Assembly (NCBI GenBank): GCA_937916125.1 | Contig: CALGGE010000019.1 | Span: 1-14,538 of the forward strand | Length of the DNA stretch: 14,538 bases | DNA from: an uncultured Elusimicrobia bacterium | GTDB lineage: Bacteria; Elusimicrobiota; Endomicrobiia; Endomicrobiales; Endomicrobiaceae | Direction of reading: 5' to 3' | Shown: one piece after another, positions 5,728 through 13,730 of the stretch | Numbering within the stretch: the first letter of the stretch is position 1 | Layout of the letters: each line of letters opens with the position of its first letter | Program-made: the position numbers and the translations under genes | Notes under the pieces: model-generated | Database searches by the model: none | What the model was told of the DNA's origin: nothing | What the model saw: the letters and a program-made list of their open reading frames with translations, nothing else

Positions 5728-6855
5728 ATGTTTGATGCGGGGAAATTGGCAAGATCTGTTTGTAAATCGTTTCAACCTTATGTCGCGGGTAAGCCGATTG
5801 AAACATTAAAAAGAGAATTGGGACTTAAGCATATTATTAAAATTGCTTCCAACGAGAATCCGTTGGGACCTTCCAAAAAAGCCGTAAAGGCAATGAAAGA
5901 TGTCGCGGATAAAGTATATTTTTATCCGGATTTTAACTCGACGGAATTGAAAAATGCAATTGCAAAATATTATAAAATGAAAATCAATAACGTTATCGTG
6001 GGTTGCGGTTCCGATGAGCTTATTGAAATTATCGCAAGAGTTTTCTTTAATAAAGAAGATGAAATAGTTATTTCAAAATATGCTTTTACCAGATATCAAA
6101 TGGCTGTTAAAATAATGGATGCAAAGAGCAAAATTGTCCCGATGAAAAACGGTTTTGTTCACGATTTAAAAGCTATGGCAAAAGCCTGTACCAAAAATAC
6201 AAAAGCGGTTTTCGTTACAAATCCGAACAATCCTACCGGAACGTATAACAATCAAAAAGAATTTGAAGCATTTTTAAAAGCCCTTCCGACAAATAAGTAC
6301 GGAATGAAACCTTTGGTTATTTCCGACGAGGCATATCATGAATATGCTTCTTATAAAAAAGATCTGCCCGATACGATAAAACTTCTTAAAAAATATCCGA
6401 ATCTGATAGTGTTAAGAACTTTCTCAAAAATTTATGCAATGGCGGGAGCAAGAGTCGGTTACGGTTTATCAAGTCCTACGGTAATTGATTATATAGAAAG
6501 AGTTCGTCCCCCGTTTAACTTAAATAAGTTTGCACAGGCGGGAGCGATTGCCAGCCTTGCCGATAAAACACAGGTTGCAAGAAGTTTGAAACATAACAGA
6601 ACGGAAGTAAAATATATTTTTGATAATTTAAAAAAGATGGGTATAGAATATGTTGATACGGTTACCAACTTTTTCTTAATGAAAGTTGCTCCGTTTAAAG
6701 GTAAGGATATATTCAATAAGATGCTCCGCGAGGGTGTAATCATAAGAGCCATGGACGAATACGATTTGCCCGATTATGTAAGAGTTACCGTCGGTACAAG
6801 AGCGGAAAATAAACTCTTTTTGGAAAAAATTAAAAAAGTAATGAAAATAAAGTAA
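5728..6855 (+). CDS. hisC: HisC-family PLP aminotransferase (histidinol-phosphate or aromatic)
   Basis: The product is a 375-residue fold-type I aminotransferase. SNENPLGPS (41-49) is the family signature near the N-terminus. The PLP site is shown by GCGSDE (92-97), N165 in TNPNNPTG, D200 and Y203 in DEAYHEY, and the Schiff-base lysine K234 in TFSKIYAMAGAR, with R242 for phosphate. The family transfers an amino group from glutamate to imidazole-acetol phosphate, but several members act on phenylpyruvate or 4-hydroxyphenylpyruvate. Directly after pheA, with no other his gene in view, a role as the aromatic aminotransferase that finishes phenylalanine (perhaps also serving histidine) is an inference. 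The gene symbol names the family, not a proven substrate. Confidence 0.9.
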   Translation: MFDAGKLARSVCKSFQPYVAGKPIETLKRELGLKHIIKIASNENPLGPSKKAVKAMKDVADKVYFYPDFNSTELKNAIAKYYKMKINNVIVGCGSDELIEIIARVFFNKEDEIVISKYAFTRYQMAVKIMDAKSKIVPMKNGFVHDLKAMAKACTKNTKAVFVTNPNNPTGTYNNQKEFEAFLKALPTNKYGMKPLVISDEAYHEYASYKKDLPDTIKLLKKYPNLIVLRTFSKIYAMAGARVGYGLSSPTVIDYIERVRPPFNLNKFAQAGAIASLADKTQVARSLKHNRTEVKYIFDNLKKMGIEYVDTVTNFFLMKVAPFKGKDIFNKMLREGVIIRAMDEYDLPDYVRVTVGTRAENKLFLEKIKKVMKIK

Positions 6856-6866
6856 TGAAATTATTA

Positions 6867-6895
6867 TTCACATTTTTTTAATAATTTGCTATAAT
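6867..6895 (+). promoter_or_regulatory. Sigma-70 promoter for mreBCD
   Basis: TTCACA (6867-6872, 5/6 to consensus) and TATAAT (6890-6895) are 17 bp apart. The -10 is extended, since TG lies one base upstream (6887-6888). Transcription would start near 6902, giving a leader of about 35 nt with GAGAGAG (6926-6932) before the mreB ATG. I see no terminator between hisC and this promoter, so read-through from the pheA operon is possible. Confidence 0.78.
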
Positions 6896-6936
6896 ACGGA
6901 AAATTAGGTCTTATAAAAAATAATAGAGAGAGTAAA

Positions 6937-7959
6937 ATGTTTAATTTTCTTTTTAAGTTGTTTTCAAATGATTTGGGAATAGATTTAGGAACCGCTGCGG
7001 TTTTGGTTTATGTAAAAGGTCAGGGAATAGTTTTAAGAGAACCGTCCGTCGTGGCTATGGACAAAGAAACGAAAAATGTTTTGGCTATAGGAGAAGAAGC
7101 AAAGAAGATGTTAGGTAAAACTCCGGCCAATATCATTGCCGTTCGTCCTCTCAGAGATGGAGTTATTGCGGATTTTGCTGCAACGGAAAAAATGATAAGA
7201 CATTTTATTCAGAAAGTTAATAAATCAAGAAGACTTCTTCATCCCAGAATAGTTATAGGAGTGCCGTCGGGAATAACGGAAGTCGAAAGAAGAGCTGTCA
7301 GAGAATCTGCCGAGGCTGCAGGAGCAAGAGAAGTTCATATTATAGAAGAACCTATGGCTGCGGCGATCGGTGCGGGTATTCCGATACAGGAACCGGAAGG
7401 TAATATGATAGTTGATATCGGCGGAGGAACGACGGATGTTGCCGTTATATCTTTGGGCGGAATGGTTGTATCAAAAGCTATAGATATTGCCGGCGATAAA
7501 CTTGATGAGGCAATCGTTCAGTATTTCAGAAAAAAATATAATTTACTTATAGGTGAAAATACGGCGGAAGTTGTAAAGATAAAAATCGGTTCCGTATATC
7601 CTATGGCGGAAGAACTCAGCATGGAAGTAAAAGGAAGAGATCAGGTTACGGGACTTCCGAAGACAATTCTTGTTGCATCTGAAGAAATACGTTCGGCTCT
7701 TTCCGAACCCGTTAAGTCTATTGTTGAAGTTATTAAAAATACTTTGGAAGAAACTCCTGCCGAGCTTGCAGCGGATTTGGTTGACAGAGGAATTGTCCTC
7801 GCCGGCGGCGGAGCTTTGTTAAGAGGATTGGAAGAATTGTTAAAAAAAGAAACGGAACTTCCCGTCAATATAGCTGACGATCCGTTAACATGTGTTGTCA
7901 GAGGAACAGGTATTTATTTGGAAGAACTTGATAACGTTAAGAAAGCTCAAAGAGTATAA
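6937..7959 (+). CDS. mreB: Rod-shape determining protein MreB (actin-like)
   Basis: The product has 340 residues, a typical length. The N-terminus MFNFLFKLFSND is amphipathic and fits membrane binding. The actin/Hsp70 ATPase motifs are present: phosphate-1 loop GIDLGTA (14-20), the catalytic glutamate region IIEEPMAAAIG (135-145), phosphate-2 loop IVDIGGGTTDVAV (158-170) and adenosine loop LAGGGALLRG (near 290). MreB polymerises with ATP on the inner face of the membrane and guides the elongation complex that builds the lateral wall. It is the first gene of mreBCD, with its own promoter and a GAGAGAG ribosome site four bases before the start. Confidence 0.98.
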   Translation: MFNFLFKLFSNDLGIDLGTAAVLVYVKGQGIVLREPSVVAMDKETKNVLAIGEEAKKMLGKTPANIIAVRPLRDGVIADFAATEKMIRHFIQKVNKSRRLLHPRIVIGVPSGITEVERRAVRESAEAAGAREVHIIEEPMAAAIGAGIPIQEPEGNMIVDIGGGTTDVAVISLGGMVVSKAIDIAGDKLDEAIVQYFRKKYNLLIGENTAEVVKIKIGSVYPMAEELSMEVKGRDQVTGLPKTILVASEEIRSALSEPVKSIVEVIKNTLEETPAELAADLVDRGIVLAGGGALLRGLEELLKKETELPVNIADDPLTCVVRGTGIYLEELDNVKKAQRV

Positions 7960-7997
7960 AAATAATTAACTGATTATAAATTATAAATCGTCGTATT

Positions 7998-8831
7998 ATG
8001 TCCGAAACTATAGAAAAACAAACGAATAAAAATACTAATAAAGTTTTTGTTGTATTGGTGTTTTTATCCGTTTTTTTTATTGTATTAAGGCTTACAACGA
8101 CGGTACAAACTATAAAACAGCTTGCTTATTACATATTGATGCCGGGACTGCAGGTGTCTTCGGAAGTGTTTACAAAAACAGGCGGTTTTATAAAAAAAGT
8201 TTATAATATTGTCAGAATAAGCAGAGAAAATATAGACTTAAGAAATGAAATTTTTGAATTAAACAAAAAACTTTCGGATTACCAATTGGTGTTGGATGAC
8301 AATCTGAGGCTTAAACAATTATTAAAAATACGGGAAAATAAAAATTATGAATCCGTTTTTGCAAGTATTATTATAAGAGAACCGTCGCAATGGTATCAAT
8401 GGGTTATAATAAATAAAGGTTCTTCCGACGGCATAACTAAAGATTGTCCCGTGATAGCTGTTCTTGTAAACGGAGACATTTGTGTTTTCGGGCGAGTTTT
8501 TGAAGTGTATCAAAATACATCAAAAGTTGCCCTTATTACAAATTCTTTGGTTTCAATACCGGTTCAAATTAAGAACTGTAGTGTGGATTGTATTGTTGAC
8601 GGATTTAACGAACAATATTTGAAATTGAATTTTATACCGGATAATTTAATATTAAATGTCGGAGACGAAATAATTACAAGCCCGTTGAGCGGTGTTTTTG
8701 AAAGAGGAATAAAAGTCGGAAGAGTTATGGATGTCGTTAAAAATGATTACGGACGTTATCAGGAAATTATTGTTGAACCTTATTCTCAAATGCAGTCAAT
8801 ATATGAAATAGCAGTGTTAAAAAATGATTAA
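7998..8831 (+). CDS. mreC: Rod-shape determining protein MreC
   Basis: The product has 277 residues: a short cytoplasmic tail, one membrane helix (about 17-35), a charged helical stretch likely to be a coiled coil (about 65-110, with RENIDLRNEIFELNKK), then the periplasmic beta-barrel domain with WYQWVIINKGSSDGI (about 133-147) and repeated hydrophobic strands to the end. MreC links cytoplasmic MreB to periplasmic wall enzymes such as PBP2. It follows mreB by 38 nt with no recognisable Shine-Dalgarno site and overlaps mreD by 8 nt. The GITKDCPVIA segment, in place of the usual GV...PV pattern, is an ordinary variation. Confidence 0.95.
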   Translation: MSETIEKQTNKNTNKVFVVLVFLSVFFIVLRLTTTVQTIKQLAYYILMPGLQVSSEVFTKTGGFIKKVYNIVRISRENIDLRNEIFELNKKLSDYQLVLDDNLRLKQLLKIRENKNYESVFASIIIREPSQWYQWVIINKGSSDGITKDCPVIAVLVNGDICVFGRVFEVYQNTSKVALITNSLVSIPVQIKNCSVDCIVDGFNEQYLKLNFIPDNLILNVGDEIITSPLSGVFERGIKVGRVMDVVKNDYGRYQEIIVEPYSQMQSIYEIAVLKND

Positions 8832-9321
8832 ATTAATTACATCAATTATTGTTTATATTGTTCTGATAGTTTTGCAATTTGTTTTGCCGAAGTATGTCCC
8901 CATGAATTTGTGGCTGTTTTATCCGAATTTTATTTTGATATTTGTCGTATATATTGCATTGAACAGAGGAGCTATGAGAGGACAGTTGACGGGTTTTTTC
9001 TACGGTTTGACTTGGGATATTTTGGCGGCTGATATTTTTGGCGTAAGAGCGTTAAGTTTTACCGTTGCCGGGTATTTGGCAGGTATTTTTAATAAGAAGC
9101 TTGATAAAAGCCAGCCGCTTACTCAGATAATTGTTACCGCGGTCGGATTGATAGTTACTCAGTTAGTGATTGATTTTGTTTATATTGTAATGCCGTTATC
9201 GGATACGACACATTATATATCGGGTTTTGAATTGTCTTATTTGGCTCTTTTGAACATTCTTATTAATTTAATTCTTGCTCCGATTGTATTTAAAGTTTTT
9301 TCTTCTTTGGAAAAATTTTAA
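8824..9321 (+). CDS. mreD: Rod-shape determining protein MreD
   Basis: The product is a 165-residue, very hydrophobic protein with about five membrane helices. The segment GFFYGLTWDILAAD (about 58-71), followed by G-R-A-L-S-F and GYLAG, is the conserved core of MreD. MreD is an inner-membrane partner of MreC in the elongation complex. The ATG overlaps the mreC stop by 8 nt, so translation is probably coupled. In many bacteria mrdA (PBP2) and rodA come next; here the operon stops and meets a convergent gene after 10 bp, with no visible terminator. Confidence 0.93.
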   Translation: MIKLITSIIVYIVLIVLQFVLPKYVPMNLWLFYPNFILIFVVYIALNRGAMRGQLTGFFYGLTWDILAADIFGVRALSFTVAGYLAGIFNKKLDKSQPLTQIIVTAVGLIVTQLVIDFVYIVMPLSDTTHYISGFELSYLALLNILINLILAPIVFKVFSSLEKF

Positions 9322-9331
9322 TTTCAATATT

Positions 9332-10459
9332 TTAACAACACTTTTCATACAATTCTTCGTGTCTTTTAATCATTTCTTCCGTCGAAAAATTTTTATCAAT
9401 GGTTGTTTTTGCTTTTAATGATATTTTTGTTCTTAATTCTTTGTCTTCGGCAAGCAAAAGAATTTTTTGTGCCGCGAAATGTATATCGAAAGGTTTTATT
9501 AAATATCCGTTAACTCCGTCATTTATCAAATCTATTTGTCCGTCAACGGCATTTGCCACCATCGGTATTCCGCAATATAAGGCATTGATGCTTACAATCG
9601 GCATTCCTTCCCATAAAGAAGTCATTAAAAATATATCGCTTGAATACAAAATGTCAGGTATGTCGCGTCTCCAGCCGAGAAGATAAACATAATCCGATAA
9701 TTTTAAATTTTTTATCAGATTTTCCAACTCGTTTCTTAACGCTCCGTCGCCGGCAACGGCAAATTTTATTTTGTTATTACGTCTTGTAACAATATCCGCA
9801 ATTTTAATAAAATCGGACAGATTTTTTTGCGGTTTAAAAGGACCTATTGTCGATACCAATATTTCGTCATCTTTTATCGATAATTCTTTTCTCAGTAATT
9901 TCTCTTTGGAATAATTTTTAAATTCATCCAAATTTACTCCGAGATTTATTTTTACATATTGTTTTTCTTTACCGATATTGTACTTTAATCCTTTTATTTT
10001 GGTCTGTTCGCATTCGACTATTAAAATGTCCGAAAAGGTTGCACATATTTTTTCGAGCAATATATAAAAATATTTTTTTAATTTGTTTTGATAATCGTTA
10101 AAAGCGAAACCGTGTATTGCATGTATTATACATTGTACACCTGCAAGTTTTGCCGCAAGTCTTCCCAAAATACCTGCTTTTGACGAATGAGTATGAACGA
10201 TATCGGGCTTTTCTTTTTTTAATATTTTATATATCGATAAAAAAGCTTTCAAATCTCTCAAAGGATTAAGTTCTCTGACTAAATCTTTAACGAAAAAAAC
10301 TCTTGCGTCGCGTTCGGCTTCGTTATCCAATATTCCTCCGCACCCGCAAATTAATAAAGTTTCGAATTTATCCTTGTTAAGATTTGTGCATAAAGACAGT
10401 GCGATTTTTTGTGCTCCGCCCAATTCTAATTTAGTGATAATAGTACAAATCTTCTTCAT
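9332..10459 (-). CDS. GT4-family glycosyltransferase
   Basis: The product has 375 residues from the ATG. The N-terminal half opens with the GT-B acceptor-domain start KICTIITKLELGGAQK and has VHTHSSKAGILGRLAA and HAIHGFAF (catalytic-type His near 116). The C-terminal half has ISTIGPFKPQKN-like donor contacts (K209, K212), FAVAGDGALRNELE, LLGWRRDIPDIL and SLWEGMPIVSINAL. It probably transfers a nucleotide-activated sugar to a lipid-linked glycan at the inner membrane. The usual EX7E nucleotide-sugar motif is EX7N here (E284, N292). The open frame reaches a TTG at 10474, overlapping the upstream stop; the ATG at 10459 was preferred because the family begins about there, and neither start has a clear ribosome site. 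It is the last gene of the minus-strand operon. Donor and acceptor are unknown. Confidence 0.9.
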   Translation of the reverse strand: MKKICTIITKLELGGAQKIALSLCTNLNKDKFETLLICGCGGILDNEAERDARVFFVKDLVRELNPLRDLKAFLSIYKILKKEKPDIVHTHSSKAGILGRLAAKLAGVQCIIHAIHGFAFNDYQNKLKKYFYILLEKICATFSDILIVECEQTKIKGLKYNIGKEKQYVKINLGVNLDEFKNYSKEKLLRKELSIKDDEILVSTIGPFKPQKNLSDFIKIADIVTRRNNKIKFAVAGDGALRNELENLIKNLKLSDYVYLLGWRRDIPDILYSSDIFLMTSLWEGMPIVSINALYCGIPMVANAVDGQIDLINDGVNGYLIKPFDIHFAAQKILLLAEDKELRTKISLKAKTTIDKNFSTEEMIKRHEELYEKCC

Positions 10460-10470
10460 TTTCGTTGTTA

Positions 10471-11412
10471 TCAATTTTTAAATTTATCAACAAAAAGCTT
10501 CGCTTTTTGTTCAATTCCTTCCTTAATAAAAGTCCTCGGTTCCCATTTTAATATTTTTTTAGCTTTATCAATATTTAAAATATTTTTCTTTGCACAAAAA
10601 CGATTTGTCGTCTTTAAAACTTTATATTTTACTTTTCGCCCGTAAATGCTTTTTAAAATTGATATAATTTGTTTTAAAGACGTTCCTTTTCCCGAACCTA
10701 TATTGAATATTTCGACATCTTTTTTATATTCAAAAGATTTTATAAATGCATTACATAAATCGTCCGTGTAAATATAGTCTCTTACACTGTCGATATTGTC
10801 CCATATCTGTATATGACGGTTATGTAAAATATTGTTTATTGCAATTCCTATAAAGCCCTGTCCTCTTTTTTGGTCAAGCAACGTGCCGTAAGGGTTGGAA
10901 ATTCTTAAAATATTTGCGGTTATATTGTTGTTCAATTTATTTATTAAATTAATGTAATCTTCCATCATTAATTTTTGTACGGCATAAGGAGATATCGGAG
11001 CTGGTTTTTCCGTCTCTTTGCAGGAAGAATTATTTATACCGTATAAAGTTCCTCCGCTGGACGGAAAAATAAGATGTATTTTCTTTTTTGATTGTATTAA
11101 AAGATTAAAAATATTAAAAGTAGGCTCTGCATTAAACAATAAAGATTTATCAAAACTTTGTTCGTACTTTTTCGGGTTTACCGACTGAGCCAAATGAACC
11201 AAAACTTCTGTCTCTTTCAATATTTTTTTACATACGGATACATCCGATAAATCTCCCGCAATAATCTTACACAAAGAAGATTTTTTTACGTAATCTGGAA
11301 CTTCTTTTTTTGATAAATAATTTAATACAAGTTTATATTTTTTTGTATTAAGCAGATATTTAACTAAATTTTGTCCGATAAAACCGCTTGCTCCGGTTAT
11401 GGTTATTTTCAT
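10471..11412 (-). CDS. NAD-dependent epimerase/dehydratase (GalE-like extended SDR)
   Basis: The product has 313 residues. The Rossmann start TGASGFIGQNLVKYL carries GxxGxxG (G7, G10, G13). D54-L at the end of a beta strand and HLAQSV (73-78) fit the cofactor pocket. The catalytic SDR set is S118/S119, Y143 and K147 (YAVQK), followed by RISNPYG and, later, RDYIYTDDLCNAF and FNIGSGKGTSL, the substrate-side motifs of nucleotide-sugar epimerases and dehydratases. It probably modifies a UDP- or other NDP-sugar used by the neighbouring glycosyltransferase; the sugar cannot be named. It overlaps the upstream flavoprotein gene by 4 nt (ATGA). A terminator-like hairpin lies inside its last codons. 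Confidence 0.88.
   Translation of the reverse strand: MKITITGASGFIGQNLVKYLLNTKKYKLVLNYLSKKEVPDYVKKSSLCKIIAGDLSDVSVCKKILKETEVLVHLAQSVNPKKYEQSFDKSLLFNAEPTFNIFNLLIQSKKKIHLIFPSSGGTLYGINNSSCKETEKPAPISPYAVQKLMMEDYINLINKLNNNITANILRISNPYGTLLDQKRGQGFIGIAINNILHNRHIQIWDNIDSVRDYIYTDDLCNAFIKSFEYKKDVEIFNIGSGKGTSLKQIISILKSIYGRKVKYKVLKTTNRFCAKKNILNIDKAKKILKWEPRTFIKEGIEQKAKLFVDKFKN
10489..10511 (-). terminator. Terminator-like hairpin at the 3' end of the epimerase gene
   Basis: AACAAAAAGC (10489-10498) and GCTTTTTGTT (10502-10511) form a perfect 10-bp inverted repeat around three bases. On the minus strand the stem ends in T5 GTT, about 15 nt before the epimerase stop. The stem is mostly A-T and the U-run is short and inside the arm, so it may only pause or attenuate transcription into the glycosyltransferase gene, or do nothing. 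Confidence 0.35.
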
Positions 11413-12674
11413 TTTATATTCCCGTAAATGTTTTTTGCATCAATAATATTGCGTTCCATAAAAGAATATTCCCAACCGCCGTATCTGCCTATGGAAAAAA
11501 TATTATTTTCATTTAAAAATTTATTTATTGCTTTTAAAGTTGCGTTTCTTTCTTTATTGTATATCACATAAGCATACTTCATATCTATGGTATTAAAACT
11601 TAATATTCTGTCGTCGTCTCTTATTATGCCCGTTTCTTTAAGAACGGTAATTAAATTTTCTCTGTTGCAGTTTAAATCCGTTGTCTCAATATATAACCCG
11701 AAACATTTTTTCGGTGCGGCAAACGGTGAAATGTTTGAGTAAACTCCTACTCTGTAAAAGGGATATTTTTTTTCGGGTACATAAAGCCAATGAATATTTT
11801 TTAATATTTCGGGTAAGTCTTTTCTATATTTTATTCCTATGTTTATACATCTTGTCGTCGTATATTCTAAATTTTTTATCAGAGAAGATATGTTTTTCGG
11901 CAGATTTTCCGTTTGTAACAAAAGTTCTCTCAAAGGTTGAGTTGATATAAGTTTGTCATAGAAATAATATTTACCGCCGGCCAAAATTCTTTTATTTTTA
12001 AAATCTATTTTTTCCGTTTTTGTATTTAAGAAAACATTGTTTTTTACTTTTTTATAGAATCCGTTGACTATGGTTTGACATCCGCCGGATTTCGGATAGT
12101 AAAATATTCCGTTATAACCGTACTCTTTTTTGGCTTTTTTGTATGCGGATTGTTCTATTTCTTTCACGGACGGTTTCGGAACAAACGGTGCAGTCCAGGC
12201 TGCGGTCAGTTGTTTTAAATTGCAGTTCCACAATTTTTGATTGTAAGGCCTCATAAAATATTTTGTTATTCCTTTGCCGAAAGTTGTTTCCGCCCATTCC
12301 GCAAACGGCATATCATTATATATTTTTATGTTTTTTCTGTTCCTTATTCCCTCGATACATTCTTTTTTTTCTTTTTCATCCAAATAACATAGATTTGTTT
12401 GAAACGGGAACGGGATTACTTTATCTTTAAATAAAATTGCGGATTTTCTTTTTATCTTTAAAAGTTTCTGCCCTAAAAGTTTCTCAGTTAAATTTTTTAT
12501 TTTTATATTTTTTATATGCAGGAAATGGCCTGAACAATCGAACGTAAATCCGTTTTCTTTTACGGACTTGCATAAACCGCCGACCGTATTTTCTTTTTCA
12601 AAAATTATGTAGGGCTCTTTCGAAAAATATCCGCAAGATAACCCGGTAATTCCCGCACCGATTATTATATTCAT
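11409..12674 (-). CDS. FAD-dependent oxidoreductase, UDP-galactopyranose-mutase/protoporphyrinogen-oxidase-like
   Basis: The product has 421 residues. The start IIIGAGITGLSCGY is an FAD dinucleotide fold (G6-G8-G11), E26 closes the second strand, and VGGLCKS (31-37) is the GG doublet of this superfamily. GFTFDCSGHFLHI, the FPFQTN block (89-94) and KYFMRPYNQKLWN (138-150) resemble UDP-galactopyranose mutase and the HemY-like flavoproteins found in polysaccharide clusters. The C-terminal IGRYGGWEYSFMERNIIDAK is the second flavin contact. In this setting a non-redox role on a nucleotide sugar or lipid-linked sugar is likelier than haem synthesis, but that is inference; I would not call it glf without an alignment of the active-site arginines. 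Its ATG follows the upstream gene's stop with no gap, and its end overlaps the epimerase start by 4 nt. Confidence 0.8.
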   Translation of the reverse strand: MNIIIGAGITGLSCGYFSKEPYIIFEKENTVGGLCKSVKENGFTFDCSGHFLHIKNIKIKNLTEKLLGQKLLKIKRKSAILFKDKVIPFPFQTNLCYLDEKEKKECIEGIRNRKNIKIYNDMPFAEWAETTFGKGITKYFMRPYNQKLWNCNLKQLTAAWTAPFVPKPSVKEIEQSAYKKAKKEYGYNGIFYYPKSGGCQTIVNGFYKKVKNNVFLNTKTEKIDFKNKRILAGGKYYFYDKLISTQPLRELLLQTENLPKNISSLIKNLEYTTTRCINIGIKYRKDLPEILKNIHWLYVPEKKYPFYRVGVYSNISPFAAPKKCFGLYIETTDLNCNRENLITVLKETGIIRDDDRILSFNTIDMKYAYVIYNKERNATLKAINKFLNENNIFSIGRYGGWEYSFMERNIIDAKNIYGNIK

Positions 12675-13730
12675 TTAATTGTCCGTATCTGCTTTTGCTA
12701 ATTTAATTGAAAATAAAAATAAAAATATTAAAACGGTTAAGAAATTAATATATGATAACAGAGAACTTCCCGTTACCGATATATAAGCAAATATGCCGAA
12801 TATAAAACACAATAAATATATGAATATTAAAATTTGTTTACGAGAATATCCCATTTTTTCAAGCCTTAACGGGAAATGATCTTTGCTTCCCAAAAAAGGA
12901 TTTTTCTTTTTTAATATTCTCATTATACTTACGAATATTGTTTCATATATCGGTATTGTCAAAATCAGTAAAGGTGCTAAAATACCTGCAGTATTTATTT
13001 TTGTATAAGAAGTTCCCATTGCAACCGTTGCAAGAATAAAACCTATTGATAAACTTCCAGTATCACCCATAAAAATTTTTTTGTTTTTCGATAAATTGTA
13101 AGGCAGGAACCCCAATATCCCGCCCATAAGTGCCGTTGAACAAAAATTTACATAAATCATTTCGCTGGGCAATGCGATAATTAAGAAGAAAAATGCTGCA
13201 ATTGTCGCTACTCCGCCCGACAGGCCGTCCATAATATCTATAATGTTAAAAGCATTTGACAGCCCTATTATCCAAAATATGCTTATCAGTACGGATAGAA
13301 TATAATTCTCCATAAATTGTATTCTTATATTAAAAAAGATTACAACGATAATTGCTGCAATTATTTGTATAAGAAATTTTAATTTAAAATTCAAACCGTC
13401 TTTTTTTATATCGTCGTATAACCCCAAAATAAGCATTAAAAACGAGCCCGCAATTACGGAACGTAAATTATTTAATGTACCGGTGGGAAAATTCGTTATC
13501 AATCTTATTATTATCAGGCTTATACACCAGCCGGTCCATATTGCTATTCCGCCAAGATAGGGTGTAGATATTTTGTGTGTCTTTACTGCCGTTATCGGTC
13601 GGTCGTAAATATTATATTTTACGGCAACATATCTTAAAATCGGAGTGAGAATAAGCGATATGACGTACGCCGCCGCAAAATTAATAATATAGAGAAAAAT
13701 TGTATTTGTATTTAAAAAAGTTTGTTCCAT
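12675..13730 (-). CDS. Polyprenyl-phosphate sugar-1-phosphate transferase (WecA/TagO-like)
   Basis: The product has 351 residues with about 10-11 membrane helices. It belongs to the MraY/WecA family, which moves a HexNAc-1-phosphate from a UDP-sugar to undecaprenyl phosphate and so starts lipid-linked glycan synthesis at the inner membrane. Motifs in order: KTHKISTPYLGG (50-61), GLYDDIKKD (103-111, the Asp pair D106-D107), NAFNIIDIMDGLSGG (159-173), FMGDTGSLSIGF (220-231) and KDHFPLRL (283-290). The NAFNIIDIMDG form and the H-F-P-L-R loop favour the WecA/TagO branch (GlcNAc-1-P type) over MraY, but substrate choice cannot be read with certainty. It overlaps the upstream gene by 19 nt, and the next gene follows with zero spacing. 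Confidence 0.92.
   Translation of the reverse strand: MEQTFLNTNTIFLYIINFAAAYVISLILTPILRYVAVKYNIYDRPITAVKTHKISTPYLGGIAIWTGWCISLIIIRLITNFPTGTLNNLRSVIAGSFLMLILGLYDDIKKDGLNFKLKFLIQIIAAIIVVIFFNIRIQFMENYILSVLISIFWIIGLSNAFNIIDIMDGLSGGVATIAAFFFLIIALPSEMIYVNFCSTALMGGILGFLPYNLSKNKKIFMGDTGSLSIGFILATVAMGTSYTKINTAGILAPLLILTIPIYETIFVSIMRILKKKNPFLGSKDHFPLRLEKMGYSRKQILIFIYLLCFIFGIFAYISVTGSSLLSYINFLTVLIFLFLFSIKLAKADTDN

Noticed and set aside
7960..7997. Promoter or attenuator between mreB and mreC
   Set aside because: The 38-bp gap is AT-rich with near-dyad TTATAA runs but has neither a spaced -35/-10 pair nor a stable stem.
10120..10142. Copy of the ATTATACATTGTACA repeat module inside the glycosyltransferase gene
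   Set aside because: It encodes the expected family segment (VQCIIHAIHGF), so the likeness to the intergenic repeat is most simply chance in AT-rich DNA.
10460..10474. TTG start of the glycosyltransferase overlapping the epimerase stop
   Set aside because: It adds only five residues, has no ribosome site, and the family start fits the ATG at 10459; kept as an alternative, not excluded.
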